Shown here: positions 1-11,781 of the stretch, one piece after another | Numbering within the stretch: the first letter of the stretch is position 1 | How the letters are laid out: the number at the start of each line of letters is the position of its first letter | Source: Symbiodinium natans | Taxonomy: Eukaryota > Sar > Dinophyceae > Suessiales > Symbiodiniaceae | Length of the DNA: 64,000 bases | Reading direction: 5' to 3' | Assembly: GCA_905221605.1 (NCBI GenBank) | Contig: CAJNDS010002499.1 | Span: 62,001-126,000 of the forward strand | Notes under the pieces: generated by a model | What the model saw: the letters and a program-made list of their open reading frames with translations, nothing else | The model's database searches: none | What the model was told of the DNA's origin: nothing | Program-made: the position numbers and the translations under genes

Positions 1-511
1 CAGTGCCGGTTGCCCGCGGACATGCAGGTTGGTTATCAAACCAAGGCCACATGTTGGGAGGCGCATAGTGAAGAATGGGTGGGAAAGGAACAGCTATCGG
101 AGTAAGAAACGGCCGGTTCAGGGGGAGGTGTTTCGAGGGGGCTCTGGGGTTCAGGGTTGCAAGCTTTATCCACCTGGAGCCCTTTGAAGGAGCCCAGTGG
201 CTCTCAGCGCATCCTCAAGAACTGAGCCTGTGTGTTTTCAGCAGCCAGCATTTCTGAAGTGGGGGTCACGCGGGGTCCTTGCGACAGTTTCAGTGGCATG
301 ACAGTGGGTCCCCGAAAGTTGGCCCTTGCAGTGTGCTTGAGTGGGTTTTCAAGGGTCCCTTGGGTCCTCCCAGTATCTCAGCAGACAATACCTTGATGTC
401 CCAGCACAAACCCTGGAGGGTCCGGAGGATATCTTGGGGCAGGGGGCAGGCGAAGAAGTAATGGAGACCCCCGGCACTACTTCCAGCCGCCAAATGAATG
501 GGAAACCATTT
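1..511. other. No recognisable gene
   Basis: Only 60-70 codon open frames occur here on the plus strand, overlapping one another in different frames, and none shows a recognisable motif. No RNA gene or repeat was seen. Treated as intergenic or intronic. Confidence 0.5.
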
Positions 512-800
512 TATTATTATTGTTACTATTATAAATATAATTAGAACTATAATTATATTTATTATAATTATAATTATAAATATAATTATAATTATAGTTA
601 TAATTATATTATAATTATAATTATAATTATACTTATAATTATAATTATAATTATAATTATAGTTATAGTTATAATTATAGTTATAATTATAGTTATAATT
701 GTAATTATAATTATTCTCATCATCATTATTATTATTATGATTATTATTATGATTATTATTATTATTGTTATTGTTATTGTTATTATTATTTTTACTCCCG
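512..800. repeat. AT-rich microsatellite block
   Basis: The first two thirds is a run of TAATTA/TTATAA-type hexamers. The last part (about 721-795) is ATT/GTT trinucleotides. The minus strand reads as long asparagine or tyrosine-asparagine runs, which is what such repeats give in any frame and is not evidence of a gene. Confidence 0.9.
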
Positions 801-1440
801 GATAATAATGGACCCCCCCTCCCTCCCCCCCGCCCACCTGGTATCCATTTACTTACTATTATTTCCCAATTCATAATATTGGACCCCCCCCCCTGCCCCT
901 CCCCCCCAAATAATGAAAAAGGAATGGGAAACCGTTTCAAATAATAAAATGGACCCCCCCTTCTTCGCCCCCCCCCCCCCCCCCCATAATTTCATAATGG
1001 AATGGGAAACAATTTAATCACTATTATTTCCCAAATAATCATAATAATGTGCCCGCCCCGCCCCCTCGCAGACCCCCCCCCTTTGCAAACACAATGCTCA
1101 CATGATGTGTTTCGACAAGATTCATATGCTACGAAGCTCGTTTTGCACGGCTTAAAAAGGGGGGAGCGCAGCCTCCCCCCGGCGGACCCTTGCAGTCGTA
1201 TTTCCCAGAATAATGATCTCCCCCCCAAAATAAAATAAAACAAAATAAGAACAAAATAATAATCCTTAGAATAATAATGCCGACCCCCCCCCCCCGGATC
1301 CAATGGTGTCTCCAACGAGAATAATGATCCCCCCCCTCCCCACAAAAAAAGAAAGAATAATAATAATGCCACCCCCCCTCCCCTCCCGCGGATCCTGGCA
1401 ATCGTATCTCCCACAAGAATAAAGATCTCCCCTCCCCCCT
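800..1440. repeat. Degenerate repeats with long C tracts
   Basis: Several copies of a roughly 95-100 bp degenerate unit are visible. Each combines a C homopolymer (for example about 968-985) with words such as TTTCCCA, AATAATGAT and GCGGATCC. The phrase 'GCGGA(T/C)CCT..CA.TCGTAT.TCCCA.AATAA' recurs near 1184 and 1384, with a shortened version near 1297. The open frames here (up to 140 codons, minus) are glycine-rich readings of the C tracts and are not considered genes. Confidence 0.75.
1066..1177 (-). repeat. Solo diverged copy of the ~115-bp repeat arrayed at 27-28.8 kb
   Basis: Read on the minus strand, this matches the arrayed unit almost end to end: the GGCTTAAAAA / GCCGTGCAA junction, the GCATATGAA-type word, the CATCATGCAAGCATTGTG-type word (here CACATGTGAGCATTGTG-like), TTTGCAAA, then the G tract and CTGCG. 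Several substitutions separate it from the arrayed copies, so it is older or from another subfamily. It lies about 26 kb from the array and in the opposite orientation. Confidence 0.8.
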
Positions 1441-1664
1441 AAAAGAATGCTCGCGTGTGCCCTCTCTTGGGGGGCTTACCGGTCGCCTTGGTACATTGGC
1501 ACGCCGCTCTCAGAGTATTAGGCTTGAAAGGTCTCACGGCATCAGCGGACTTCGCATAGTTCAGTTTGCATTTCAATTTTCACCTGCTGCGAACTTGTGT
1601 GCTTCTTCGCCTTGTGCGTCGTCACGTAAGGATTACAACGCCTTTCTGGCAGTGGTCTTTGCAG

Positions 1665-1843
1665 AGGTTCGCCGGCAGCGTGGCGAGACAGAGGCGACCC
1701 ACGCTGACTTGGATGTACAAGTCCCAGAAGGCATGGCTCCAGGTCAGCCAGTTGTGGTGGAGTACCTTGGTGCACATTACGAGCTGACGATCCCGGTGGG
1801 TTACGAGCCGGGGATGGTGTTTCGGACATGCGTTGCCCTGTAG
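1665..1843 (+). CDS. Candidate terminal exon: proline/glycine 'VP-G--PG' repeat protein
   Basis: An open frame follows a splice-acceptor-like TCTTTGCAG and ends at TAG (1841-1843). It reads AEVRRQRGETE, then VPEGMAPGQPVVVEYLG and ELTIPVGYEPGMVFRTCV. The paired pattern VPxGxxPGQxxxV...ELxxPxGxxPGMxF resembles a short repeated motif common in algal and protist proteins of unknown function (recalled, not searched). If the acceptor is right, this is the last exon of a longer gene whose upstream exons I cannot place. The same frame stays open upstream to 1457, but that part looks unlike protein. A chance open frame remains possible. Confidence 0.42.
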
Positions 1844-2820
1844 CAGCCTGTGACTTGTGGCTCTTGGGCAGCTCGCGACAGCGCTAAGCGCAGTTTCGTG
1901 CCAAGATCCCCTATCGAGCTTCAGCTGGCTGGGTAGGGAAAAATGATGCATGCGCAGCCTCTGTCCTAATGTTTGCCACATGTCGGTTCCAGAGAGTAGC
2001 GATGTCTAGGTTACACAGGTAAGGGCCGGCCACTTCATGCCATGTCATGCGAGATGGATCGAAATGGTCTGGTTTTGCAAGTTAGCCTCATGACTGCCCC
2101 CCTGTTGAACCTTGAGCCCGGAGGTGAAATCACGAAGGGGAGCCAGTCCGGCACTCTGAGCCTAACGAATTGAATTAGAGCCGAAGTACTGAACCTTGCA
2201 TGTTCTTGTGCTGGATTCATTAGACCATTTCTAACCCATAGAGTGCGGGCGAGCTCCGAGTCCAAAACCGGGTTGATCCTATTGTGCATAGTGTCGTGTT
2301 GGGAAGCCTGAAGTATCTTTCGTAGCTACAATGGAATGCCGAAACCCTTCCTATGAGCAACAGCTGGTGGCAAACTGGAAGTGGCGTCTGCCGAATCACC
2401 CGAACCGAAGTTGAACCGAGATCCGAATTGGACACCTCACCTTCTTCCTCCTGCCTCGACGCTGAACAGAAACTGACAGTCCCGTGAAATTTTGCACATG
2501 GAAGACAGCCTTTGAACCCTTGAACCTAGAGTCAAGTTCAAGTCGGCGAGGAGACCCTGTGCTTTGCATGGCAAGATGCCAGCTGTATGTTTGCTATTTA
2601 AGATATTGGAACGCCCAATCCATGGAGATAAACGCAGATGTCCCAATTCCCAGAGAATGCTTGTTCTCAAAAACGAGAATGAACAAAGCTCAGCCCTTAG
2701 CTCCGACAAAGCTGCAGAAAAGCTGCGCGGAACCAATAAGCCAGAATGGAATTAGACCACAACCTTAAGAAAAACCAAAATTGGTGCGGCAGAATGGAGC
2801 GGGCTGGAGGCGGAGGAGGA
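1844..2820. other. No recognisable feature
   Basis: Open frames are all under 120 codons on both strands and carry no motif I recognise. No tandem repeats, tRNA-like cloverleaf or other RNA signal was seen. Confidence 0.45.
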
Positions 2821-2827
2821 AGAGGAA

Positions 2828-2845
2828 GGGGGGGGGGGGGGGGGG
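2828..2845. repeat. Poly-G tract
   Basis: About 18 consecutive G, followed immediately by GC-palindromic sequence (CCCGGGGCCCGGG). It is one of several long G or C homopolymers in the window. Confidence 0.9.
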
Positions 2846-3252
2846 CCCGGGGCCCGGGCATCTTGTTCATCCAAGTAAAATGAAGTTGTTCACTTCACTT
2901 CGATCATCACCCTACAACTATACTCGATGTGGGAGCCATGCGCTTCCGGACAGGTAATTACGGATAGTGTGTTGCAGGTTGGACTCTTGCAGGATTTTGT
3001 GGGGGTAGGCCCGCCAAGGATACTCGGCAGGACCTTCTGCGGCATTCTCTGGGGGTGGGCACTCAAGGGAACTCGGCGGCTCTCTCTTGCTTTATGCTTG
3101 AGTACTCCAGGGGACCAGGAGACCGGGACACCGGAAGAGGGGGTGGGGAACAAACGGCACATAGGGGGTGGCGGCGGTATTGGAGCCGGAGACCTTCGGG
3201 AGGGCGGTCAGTGCTTTACTTGTCAATCTCCTATTGTTTTCTTGAGATGCGG

Positions 3253-3330
3253 TTTAGTTTCTAGGGTTTGGCGTTAGGGTTTCGGGTTTATGGTTTCGGG
3301 TTTATGGTTGAGGGTTTAGGATTTTCACTT
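3253..3330 (+). repeat. Degenerate telomere-like TTTAGGG words
   Basis: A run of words near GGGTTTA(G): CTAGGGTTTGG, TTAGGGTTTCGGG, TTTATGGTTTCGGG, GAGGGTTTAGG. They resemble the TTTAGGG telomere repeat known from plants, many algae and dinoflagellates, but are decayed and interstitial. Confidence 0.6.
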
Positions 3331-4950
3331 CAGGATGTGCGGAGTTCTTTTTTGCCGCAACTGTTTTTCTCCCGGCTCCAACTCCTCGCTCGGATCGCCT
3401 GGCCTCCGTCTCCTGCCCTCCCCACATCCGCGCAACATCCGAGTATCCCTGGACTGCACCCTGAGAGTCCCGCATTTTCTGAATTCCTGTAGAACATCAC
3501 TGGCCTGGACTGGCTCCGCGAAGCACTGAAATGTCTGGAACCTTTGTCAGATGTGCAGAGAACCTGAAGGCTGCCCCCCTCCCCCCCCATACATCCCAAT
3601 ACCGCATGTATTTTACAGAGATCCCAGGAGCGACAGTCTTACAGTCGGTAGCGATGCTCGAGAAAATGATTCTTCGGGTCTTGTTGCGATTTATTGGATT
3701 GGCCGCTTCAGTTTCACATGTATCGCATGTTTCCTGAGTGCTCAACCATGCTCACAGTGTCCATGAAGCTTGAGATGGTTTAGAGGATATTTCTCGCAGC
3801 AGGAGTACGGGCATGACATTGCAGCCATCATCACAGCTTGTGAACCATGAAGCGATGCCATGGATTCTGAACAGGCCGGCTTATTGGCTTTGGACTGTGA
3901 GCTGGTTTTGAAAGGTTGTGTGTGTGGTCCACAGATGCGTGTGGATTTGTGCAGGTGCCCGATGGGTTTCTTGCTACGTCGGAGCGCGTGCAGCAGCTGG
4001 AGGCTGTGGAACGTGGAACACCATCGGCTGCCGTTTGGCCCTAAACCTTAAAGCCTAAAATTTGCCCCCCAGTGCTTGGTTCTGCAGAAGCGATGCCGGG
4101 TATGGTTTAGGGCATAGGCTGCTAGAATCTGCTAGACTTACTCCATCAGACGAGCTGGATTCCTCCATGAAGAAGCCCACCTGGAGCCTTCACGGGCCCA
4201 GAACCTTGTGTGAGACAATAACACGGGGTAAACATGCAAGACAATCAAGTAGCTGAATACACCTGATGCATGTCTAGAGAGGAAGGCCTTCAGCGTGTTC
4301 GCGAAGAGGTTGAGGCTGGCCTGCTTGCGGTCAGCATGCTTCTTTGGAGATTTTGCAGAGCCCTGCATTGCGGTGCATCATGGAAGGCTTGCTCACTACT
4401 GGTTCTTTCCTTCGATCGCGGTGTCCAGAGCTGAGACCATTGCACCGGTTGGCTCATAAGTTTGTGCAGTCGCGGGCGCGACCTAGGCGATCTCCACACC
4501 GAGAGGTGCGCTTTTGGCCCTGACATTGTGCTACGCTGCGTTCATAAGCTGCAGCGATCGTGCCAGCTGTCCTTGGACAGTACCAGGTGGGCGAAGCGAG
4601 TACGTGGCCCCTCCTGACGGTGTCAACGTTGAGACGAGTCGTCTCAAGGCTGGCAAAAAATGTGCGCTTTCGGGAATAATATGTCTGCGGCAGGCGTCGG
4701 TTCTTCACGGCTGCTGTTTGGGTTGGGTTTAGTTGGAATCGCGGTCTTGCTATACGAATTGCAAGAGATGGGCTATGCCTTGTGGACTCTGGACGTTGAG
4801 AAAGTGTCGAGGTCATGAAGTGGCATCATAGCACACTTCACGTGCGTATTGTGCTTCAATGACCTCCTCTGCGCGGGGCCATTCAAATCTCATGCTAGCC
4901 TGAGTGGGCAACGGAGCGAGAGAGCTCGAATATCCCTGCCGAGCATCAGA
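3331..4950. other. No recognisable gene
   Basis: Overlapping open frames of 60-120 codons occur on both strands with no recognisable domain. A short CT-rich stretch lies near 3350-3440. Nothing else stands out. Confidence 0.4.
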
Positions 4951-4953
4951 GCA

Positions 4954-5639
4954 ATGAAGATGCTAGGATCACGAAGGCAAGTGCAGATGCCACGTAGATG
5001 CCGATCGCAAGAAGCCGTGAAGAAAAAAGATGCAGAAGCTGCATGTCAAGATTGGGAGGCTCGAATAGAGGTCTTGGAGGAGGCCAACGCTGTGCAATAT
5101 TCGGATCCATTGATCCATTTGAGCATGTGATCTGGTGCCTTTCAAGCGTCCTTGAAGCAGCGCTTGAATATGCAGAGGCTTGGGCCTTGCGGAGCACAAC
5201 CCTGGCACAGCACGCTGAGGAGCTTCCCTACTCTGAACATGAGTCTAGTTTAATCGGAACTATGTCTTACGAATGCCCAATTTCACGATGCAGTTGACAA
5301 CACCCTCTGGTGTCTGTAAAGCAGCATTGCGGAGACGCTCTTACCAAGCAAACTGCTGTAGCCTCCTTTTCACCTGCATGCTTGTTCCGGATGTTGCTGG
5401 CCAGGAGTCTCTTGCGAGAGTGGAGGATGAGGCTTCAAGAGGGCTGCCCCCTGGCATCATGTCGTCAAGTTGATGATCTGTCATTTCAGGTCAAGCAGCT
5501 GTGGAGAGAAATTGCCAAAGGCGCTGCTTCGCCAAAAGGGTCCTTGTCTTCTAAACCGTTAGCGAGCATGCAGGAGCTCACGACAGACACCGTAAACGCC
5601 GTAAATGGAATGCAATCGCTCCTTGCTGCTGAAGGTTAA
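4954..5639 (+). CDS. Candidate coiled-coil exons (fragmented, unassigned)
   Basis: Successive plus-strand stretches look protein-like but change frame, as exons would. The first (about 4954-5130) reads QEAVKKKDAEAACQDWEARI followed by EVLEEANAVQ, which could form a coiled coil. A second frame (about 5095-5297) reads FEHVIWCLSSVLEAALEYAEA. A third (about 5430-5639) reads VDDLSFQVKQLWREIAKGA and ends VNGMQSLLAAEG before TAA. Exon borders are not resolved and I recognise no family. The span marks a possible multi-exon gene and should not be translated as one piece. Confidence 0.28.
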
Positions 5640-5846
5640 CCAACTCTGAGTCCGGGTGTCGAAGTCACAAATGAAAAACAGCCCCTCGGTTTGTGGGGGG
5701 TCTGAAATGACCACGGGTCTGATGGTTCCAGAGGCATTTTCGACCCTTCCCGGCCTGGAGCCGCTCCGCCTCCGCGACAGCGCTCCCGCAAGCCCACGCG
5801 CCTCTCGTGAAAAAGCGCACCCTGCACTCTTTCTCCCGTCATTCAT

Positions 5847-5981
5847 CTCTCTCTTCTCTCTCTCTTCTCTCTCTCTTCTCTCTCTCTTCTCTCTCTCTTC
5901 TCTCTCTCTTCTCTCTCTCTTCTCTCTCTCTTCTCTCTCTCTCTTCTCTCTCTCTTCTCTCTCTTCTCTCTCTCTTCCTGT
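5847..5981. repeat. CT-rich microsatellite (CTCTCTCTTCT)n
   Basis: About 135 bp of pure pyrimidine built from CTCTCTCTT(C) units. It makes an apparent 241-codon plus-strand frame (5656-6381) rich in Ser, Leu and Phe, which I do not regard as a gene. Confidence 0.95.
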
Positions 5982-7805
5982 GACGAAAGGGAAGGGGACT
6001 GACAGGCTCCCCGTGCCTGGCGATCTGGGTCAGCTTCCCCTAGTAAAGAGAGAGAAGGCTCCCTGCTTGCCGCTCTCTGCTCCCTCCCTCAGCTCCCTCT
6101 TCCTCTCGCTCCCTTTTCCCAAGCCGGCGTGGCCAACAGCTCTGGCGCATGCTGCGCAAAGAACCCGCCCGTCTGGAGGAATGTCACCTTCACTTGCCGA
6201 GCACATCTCAGGACTGTTCCAACTGTCCCCCCGCAAAAAAAGGGCGGCAGCCTCAAAAAGACCACGAAGGCATTACCTGATTACTTTTTCAGGAGTCCTT
6301 CTTGCCACACATATCCAGATAACACAGATGCTTGTCTTTCCATATCTTTTCCTTGGAGAGTACGAGAAGGTGCCCCCTTAAGCGGATCAGCCATTGAGAA
6401 CCGATGCGGCATTTGATGCAAAAATTCCCCAGCGCTTAGGCTTATCATGGCTTGACTCTCAACACCAATGAAAAATTAAGGTGGCTATAGCTGCTAGCCG
6501 CTGGCCTTCATGATGTGAGCATTTTAAGCAAACATCCTGGAAGCCAGTTTGTCTTACAATTACAATTGTAACCTACTACTTCAGACCTCACACCTCGAAA
6601 CCAGGCCGCAGGATGCGCGTGTTGGCTAGGCCTACTTTGGTGCCATGAGATGAGCAGAAGAAAAAGAACCAGATCTTTGTTCGTAGACGAGAATTCTGCA
6701 GGCTGGTCCAGTGGTTAGGTTTGGGGGGAGATCCATAGCCAACACACAACAAGTCCATAGCCAACAAAAGGTCTAAAATGTTGCCCGGATTATGCCCAGT
6801 CCCTAGGAAATAGCACAGTTGGGGGTCTAAAATGGGCGCCCTAGCCCCCTCCCCTGACAACCTGAGGGGATTGAAAAACTACGACACCGCGACACGCACT
6901 ATTTGCCCGGACTGTCGCTGTTTACATTACTTGTAGTAGAGCCGCAACACGTAGTATGCAGCATCCATGAATCTCGTTCAAGATAGCCGCAAAAAAAGCT
7001 CTTGCAAATAACATTCATGTTCAAGGCAAAAGCATCGACATCAGCAATATGATTGAAAATGGTTGTTCAAGCAGAGGAAACTTGAAGCTGCTTTGCCTCC
7101 AAACGTTACATTGGCACATGTTAAACAATGAAGTCATAGCTCATTTTGTTATGTTCTGCCGATTTCGAGGAGAGGTATTTCGAACCAGGTGTGTTGAAGG
7201 CGGGGAAGTCTTTGTCGACATGTTGTGGGATGCAGGATGATGCAGGTGTGGGTGCGGTTGCAAATGCAAGACATGTACAAGCGTGGAGGCAGTGTGGCAG
7301 CCCATGTGGGGATGATCTTTCAGAAATGCCTTTCTGTTGATAGTTGTGACTTTCACTACCTTGCACCAGGTGACGACCCGTGTTAGAACACCTTGCACCA
7401 AGTGACGGCCCGTGTTAGAACATAGACGCAGTTCAGACGATGGAAACGCCACATTTCGTTGTTCTGAGTCAACAGGTTTGTTGGGCGGACGTGATGCAGT
7501 TAAGGTTTGTATGAGGGGGGCTTTTGCCATCACTCCTTCGGAGGCGAGCCTCAAAAGCGTGCACAGCAGCCAGTGCAGGCCATGAGCGTGAAGCTGTGTT
7601 CAAGGGGTAAGGCATGGCCCTCACGACGATGTACAGGCGGAAGCCAGCTGGCTGAACGAACGACTTGACAATCTTCAAAGACAGGCCGACAGCCTTGCAG
7701 AGCCTCGAAGAACCCGCCTTGGATGATGGCGTGCTGCAGGATAGACATCAAGCAAACCGTATCAAGTCTTTAGGCTGTTGGGAGAGTAGAGCTGTGCCCG
7801 TACAG
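5982..7805. other. No recognisable gene
   Basis: Nothing above about 140 codons is open on either strand and no domain is recognisable. At 7366-7425 a phrase of about 30 bp (ACCTTGCACCA(A/G)GTGACG.CCCGTGTTAGAACA) occurs twice in tandem. Confidence 0.4.
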
Positions 7806-7950
7806 GTGGCAGATGTGAAAACGTTTGACTTCGAAGCTGTGGATTGCCTCGTCCGAAAACTCATCGAAGAGGCCAGCAGATGCCAGCCGCAAGTTCTTCC
7901 CATGTTGGCATCCTGGGGTCCCTTTGAAACACAAGACCCTGCCTTGTCAG
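7806..7950 (+). CDS. Candidate internal exon, unassigned
   Basis: An open stretch lies between an acceptor-like GTACAG and a donor-like CAG|GTAGAC. It reads VADVKTFDFEAVDCLVRKL, then IEEASRCQPQVLPMLASWGP. The alternating hydrophobic pattern and flanking splice-like signals suggest a real exon, but I recognise no family. The surrounding frame is open from 7665 to 8117. The neighbouring parts look less protein-like. Confidence 0.3.
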
Positions 7951-8404
7951 GTAGACCAGTCCGTGCGGCTGCAAGCAAGCCGCTGTTCCAGATTGGAGGA
8001 TCCTCTGAGTTGAGAGCTTATATTTTTGCACATCACAGGGGTCTGTGCACGTCTTCTGGATTGGCTTTCTTCATTCTCATGTCCGCCCGCTTTACCCGGC
8101 CTACAAGGCCATGTTGAAACGTGATGAGAAACTTGTTTGGGTCTCAAGAAACCAGCAAAGATTTTTCCAGCCTGAGGCAAGCGACAGCAACAAAACGACG
8201 GGAGCAAGAAACATACGGGAACATTGTAAGCAGATAGTCTCAGTCGCCTAGACCACCAAAGCAAGATGAGGAGAAGATGAGAATGCGGGGCATGTGTTGT
8301 GTGCAGGAGGATTTGGCAGTGGTTCAAGCTGGCAAGAACACCACGGAGGCAATACATTGCTTGGAGTCGCAGCTCTCTTGGCTGGAGTTTATGGTCCCTT
8401 TGTA
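7951..8404. other. No recognisable feature
   Basis: Short overlapping open frames only, with no motif, repeat or RNA signal seen. Confidence 0.4.
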
Positions 8405-8493
8405 ATCATACTATAGTAGCCCCACAACCTAGTCTAATTATGTAGGTATACTATCGTAGCCCCCCCAAAACCTTAGTCTAACTATAGTAGATT
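8405..8493. repeat. Short tandem duplication with (A/T)CTATAGTAG words
   Basis: Two direct, slightly diverged copies of a unit containing CTAT(A/C)GTAGCCCC and A(C/A)CCTTAGTCTAA(C/T)TAT lie head to tail, ending in another CTATAGTAG. No function is assigned. Confidence 0.6.
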
Positions 8494-8827
8494 TTAGATT
8501 ACTTGTTGTCAGGCAGATCGGCAGCGAAGTGACCAGCTCGAGAAGATGGTGCCGCACACGCGATTGGATGCACATGTGCCCTTGTCCCACGGTCATTCGA
8601 CTGAGGTAGCTCTTTAACTTTGTTTGTTTGTGACGTACTCAGGTGGAAGTGCTGGGGCCCCAGGTTGAGTGTACTCTCCCGTCCGACTGCTTTTAAGGCT
8701 AAACTCGTCTGAGGTTGGTGCAGCAGCGTCGGCAAGACCTACATCAATCCCAGGAAAACTTACGTGAGATTGACGCCAGGCAGGAGCTTTTGTGATGCTT
8801 GAGAGGGGGCCAGCTTACAGTGAATTT

Positions 8828-11080
8828 CATCAGCCGCGGGCCCTCTCACACCAGGCCCTTCCAGACCAAGCATCATGAGCATCAGCCGCGGGCCCTCTCA
8901 CATCAGGCCCGCCCAGACCAAGCATCATGAGCATCAGCCGAGGGCCCTTTCACACCAGGCGCGCCCAGACCAAGCATCATGAGCATCAGCCGCGGGCCCT
9001 CTCACATCAGGCCCGCCCAGACCAAGTATCATGAGCATCAGCCGCGGGCCCTCTCACATCAGGCCCGCCCAGACCAAGCATCATGAGCATCAGCCGCGGG
9101 CCCTCTCACATCAGGCCCGCCCAGACCAAGCATCATGAGCATCAGCCGCGGGCCCTCTCACACCAGGCACGCCCAGAACAAGCATCATGAGCATCAGCCG
9201 CGGGCCCTCTCACATCAGGCCCGCCCAGACCAAGCATCATGAGCATCAGCCGCGGGCCCTCTCACATCAGGCCCGCCCAGACCAAGCATCATGAGCATCA
9301 GCCGCGGGCCCTCTCACATCACTCCCGCCCACGGGCCGTTTCACATCAGGCCCGCGCAGACCAAGCAGCATGAGCATCAGCTGCGGGCACCAGGCCCGCC
9401 CAGACCAAGCATCACGAGCATCAGCTGCGGGCCCTCTCACATCAGGCCCGCCCAGACCAAGCATCATGAGCATCAGCTGCGGGCCCTCTCACATCAGTCC
9501 CGCCCACGGGCCGTTTCACATCAGGCCCGCCCAGACCAAGCATCATGAGCATCAGCCGCGGGCCCTCTCAGGCCCACCCAGACCAAGCATCACGAGCATC
9601 AGCCGCGGGCCCTCTCACATCAGGCCCGCTCAGACCAAGCATCATGAGCATCAGCCGCGGGCCCTCTCACATCAGGCCCGCCCAGACCAAGCATCATGAG
9701 CATCAGCCGCGGGCCCTCTCACACCAGGCGCGCCCAGAACAAGCATCATGAGCATCAGACGCGGGCCCTCTCACATCAGGCCCGCCCAGACCAAGCATCA
9801 TGAGCATCAGCCGCGGGCCCTCTTATGCCCGCCCAGACCAAGCATCATGAGCATCAGCCGCGGGCCCTCTCACAGCAGGCCGGTCAGACCAAGCATCATG
9901 GGCAACAGCCGCGGGCCCTCTCACATCAGGCCCGCCCAGACCAAGCATCATGAGCATCAGCCGCGGGCCCTCTCACACCAGGCCTGCCCAGACCAAGCAT
10001 CATGAGCATCAGCCGCGGGCCCTCTCACATCAGGCCCGCCCAGACCAAGCATCATGAGCATCAGCCGCGGGCCCTCTCACATCAGGCGCGCCCAGAACAA
10101 GCATCATGAGCATCAGCCGCGGGCCCTCTCAGGCCCGCCCAGACCAAGCATCATGAGCATCAGCCGCGGGCCCTCTCAGGCCCGCCCAGACCAAGCATCA
10201 TGAGCATCAGCCGCGGGCCCTCTCACATCACGCCCGCCCAGACCAAGCATCATGAGCATCAGCCGCGGGCCCTCTCACATCAGGCGCGCCCGGAACAAGC
10301 ATCAGCCGCGGGACCTCTCAGGCCCGCCCAGACCAAGCATCATGAGCATCAGCCGCGGGCCCTCTCACATCAGGCGCGCCCAGAACAAGCATCATGAGCA
10401 TCAGCCGCGGGCCCTCTCAGGCCCGCCCAGACCAAGCATCATGAGCATCAGCCGCGGGCCCTCTCACACCAGGCCCGCCCAGACCAAGCATCATGAGCAT
10501 CAGCCGCGGGCCCTCTCACATCAGGCGCGCCCAGAACAAGCATCATGAGCATCAGCCGCGGGCCCTCAGACCAAGCATCATGAGCATCAGCCGCGGGCCC
10601 TCTCACATCAGGCCCGCCCAGACCAAGCATCATGAGCATCAGCCGCGGGCCCTCTCACATCAGGCGCGCCCAGAACAAGCATCATGAGCATCAGCCGCGG
10701 GCCCTCTCAGGCCCGCCCAGACCAAGCATCATGAGCATCAGCCGCGGGCCCTCTCAGGCCCGCCCAGACCAAGCATCATGAGCATCAGCCGCGGGCCCTC
10801 TCACATCAGGCGCGCCCAGAACAAGCATCATGAGCATCAGCCGCGGGCCCTCTCACAGCAGGCGCGCCCAGACCAAGCATCATGAGCATCCTCTCACATC
10901 AGGCCCGCCCAGACCAAGCATCATGAGCATCAGCCGCGGGCCCTCTCACATCAGGCGCGCCCAGAACAAGCATCATGCGCATCAGCCGCGGGCCCTCTCA
11001 CAGCAGGCCGGTCAGCCGGTCAGACCAAGCATCATGGGCAGCAGCCGCGGGCCCTCTCACATCAGGCCGGCCCACCCAAC
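8828..11080. repeat. 52-bp GC-rich satellite array (~43 units)
   Basis: The basic unit runs CATCATGAGCATCAGCCGCG, GGCCCTCTCACATCAGG, CCCGCCCAGACCAAG, 52 bp in all. Each unit carries CCGCGG next to GGGCCC. Variants include a type with GGCGCGCCCAGAACA, a short type lacking CACATCA, and a type with a CCCACGGGCCGTTT insertion (near 9320 and 9500). In the right half (about 10080-10870) the GGCGCGCC type and the short type tend to alternate, a higher-order pattern. Because 52 is not a multiple of 3 the frames rotate. The apparent 60-110 codon ORFs (MSISRGPSH...) are products of the repeat and not genes. Confidence 0.97.
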
Positions 11081-11514
11081 CTGACAGCCGTGTCCACCAC
11101 TATCAGTATTAAGATCGCAAAGAAGATTCACCCTTTTGATCTCAAGGAAAAACTATGCATAGGGGTTCGCTGACACATTTCCTGCGTTCATAAAATTCAC
11201 CTAGTCACTCCTTTTGTTCGACCAAGGCTGATTGGCAATTATCAGGATGTCATGGGATGGACATAAAGTTTTAAGTTGAGCTGTTGTTGCTGGCATCTGG
11301 AAACACCAAAGATTTCATCAGCTCGCAAACTTTCAGAAACATGTGTAAATCGCTAGGTGCAGCTCGTTGACATGGTTTCACTACCAAGGGCCGTCCGTCA
11401 AAGAAGCTTCGGCCTAAACAAATCGGAGCTTTGCTCAATGCAAACGACAGGCGCCTCACAGACACATGGCAAGAGCTGTGTCGATGCACACAGTTCGTTT
11501 GATCGGTTGAACAT
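11081..11514. other. No recognisable feature
   Basis: Short frames on both strands without motifs. The stretch follows the satellite and precedes the possible coiled-coil gene. Confidence 0.4.
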
Positions 11515-11721
11515 GTGCCGCCCCCCTCCACTGAGGACCATGTGCAGCTTGTTGAGATGGTGCTTGAGCTGTTGTTGCTAGGCGAACGTGGTAATGGTTA
11601 TGGCTTCTGTGTGAGACTTCTTGAGAGGTTTCATGATTTGGACCAGAAGGAGAAGCAGGAGGTGCCCATGACTTCCTTGGGTTTTGGCACCGGTAGCAAC
11701 GGTGCTCTGAAACTGGGCTGA
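11515..11721 (+). CDS. Candidate exon A of a possible coiled-coil gene
   Basis: The frame reads TEDHVQLVEMVLELLLLGER, then GYGFCVRLLERFHDLDQKEKQE, and ends at TGA (11719-11721). The helical, charged pattern with regular leucines looks like real protein and not random translation. The two next candidates (11782-11931 and 12083-12502, same strand) have similar composition, so the three may belong to one multi-exon gene. No family is recognised and the exon's true 5' and 3' borders are uncertain. Confidence 0.33.
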   Translation: MPPPSTEDHVQLVEMVLELLLLGERGNGYGFCVRLLERFHDLDQKEKQEVPMTSLGFGTGSNGALKLG

Positions 11722-11781
11722 TTGCAGAAAAGCTGGAGGAAGGAAGCAGAGGCCGCGGTCATAAGTTGAATTCTTTGCAGT

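Noticed and set aside
290-940. Minus-strand ORF with Asn and Tyr-Asn runs
   Set aside because: Pure AT microsatellite translated. No start context or domain.
5656-6381. 241-codon plus ORF
   Set aside because: Half of it is the CT microsatellite and the rest shows no domain.
8828-11080. CRISPR-like array
   Set aside because: The 52-bp units are continuous with no unique spacers and the host looks eukaryotic. It is a satellite.
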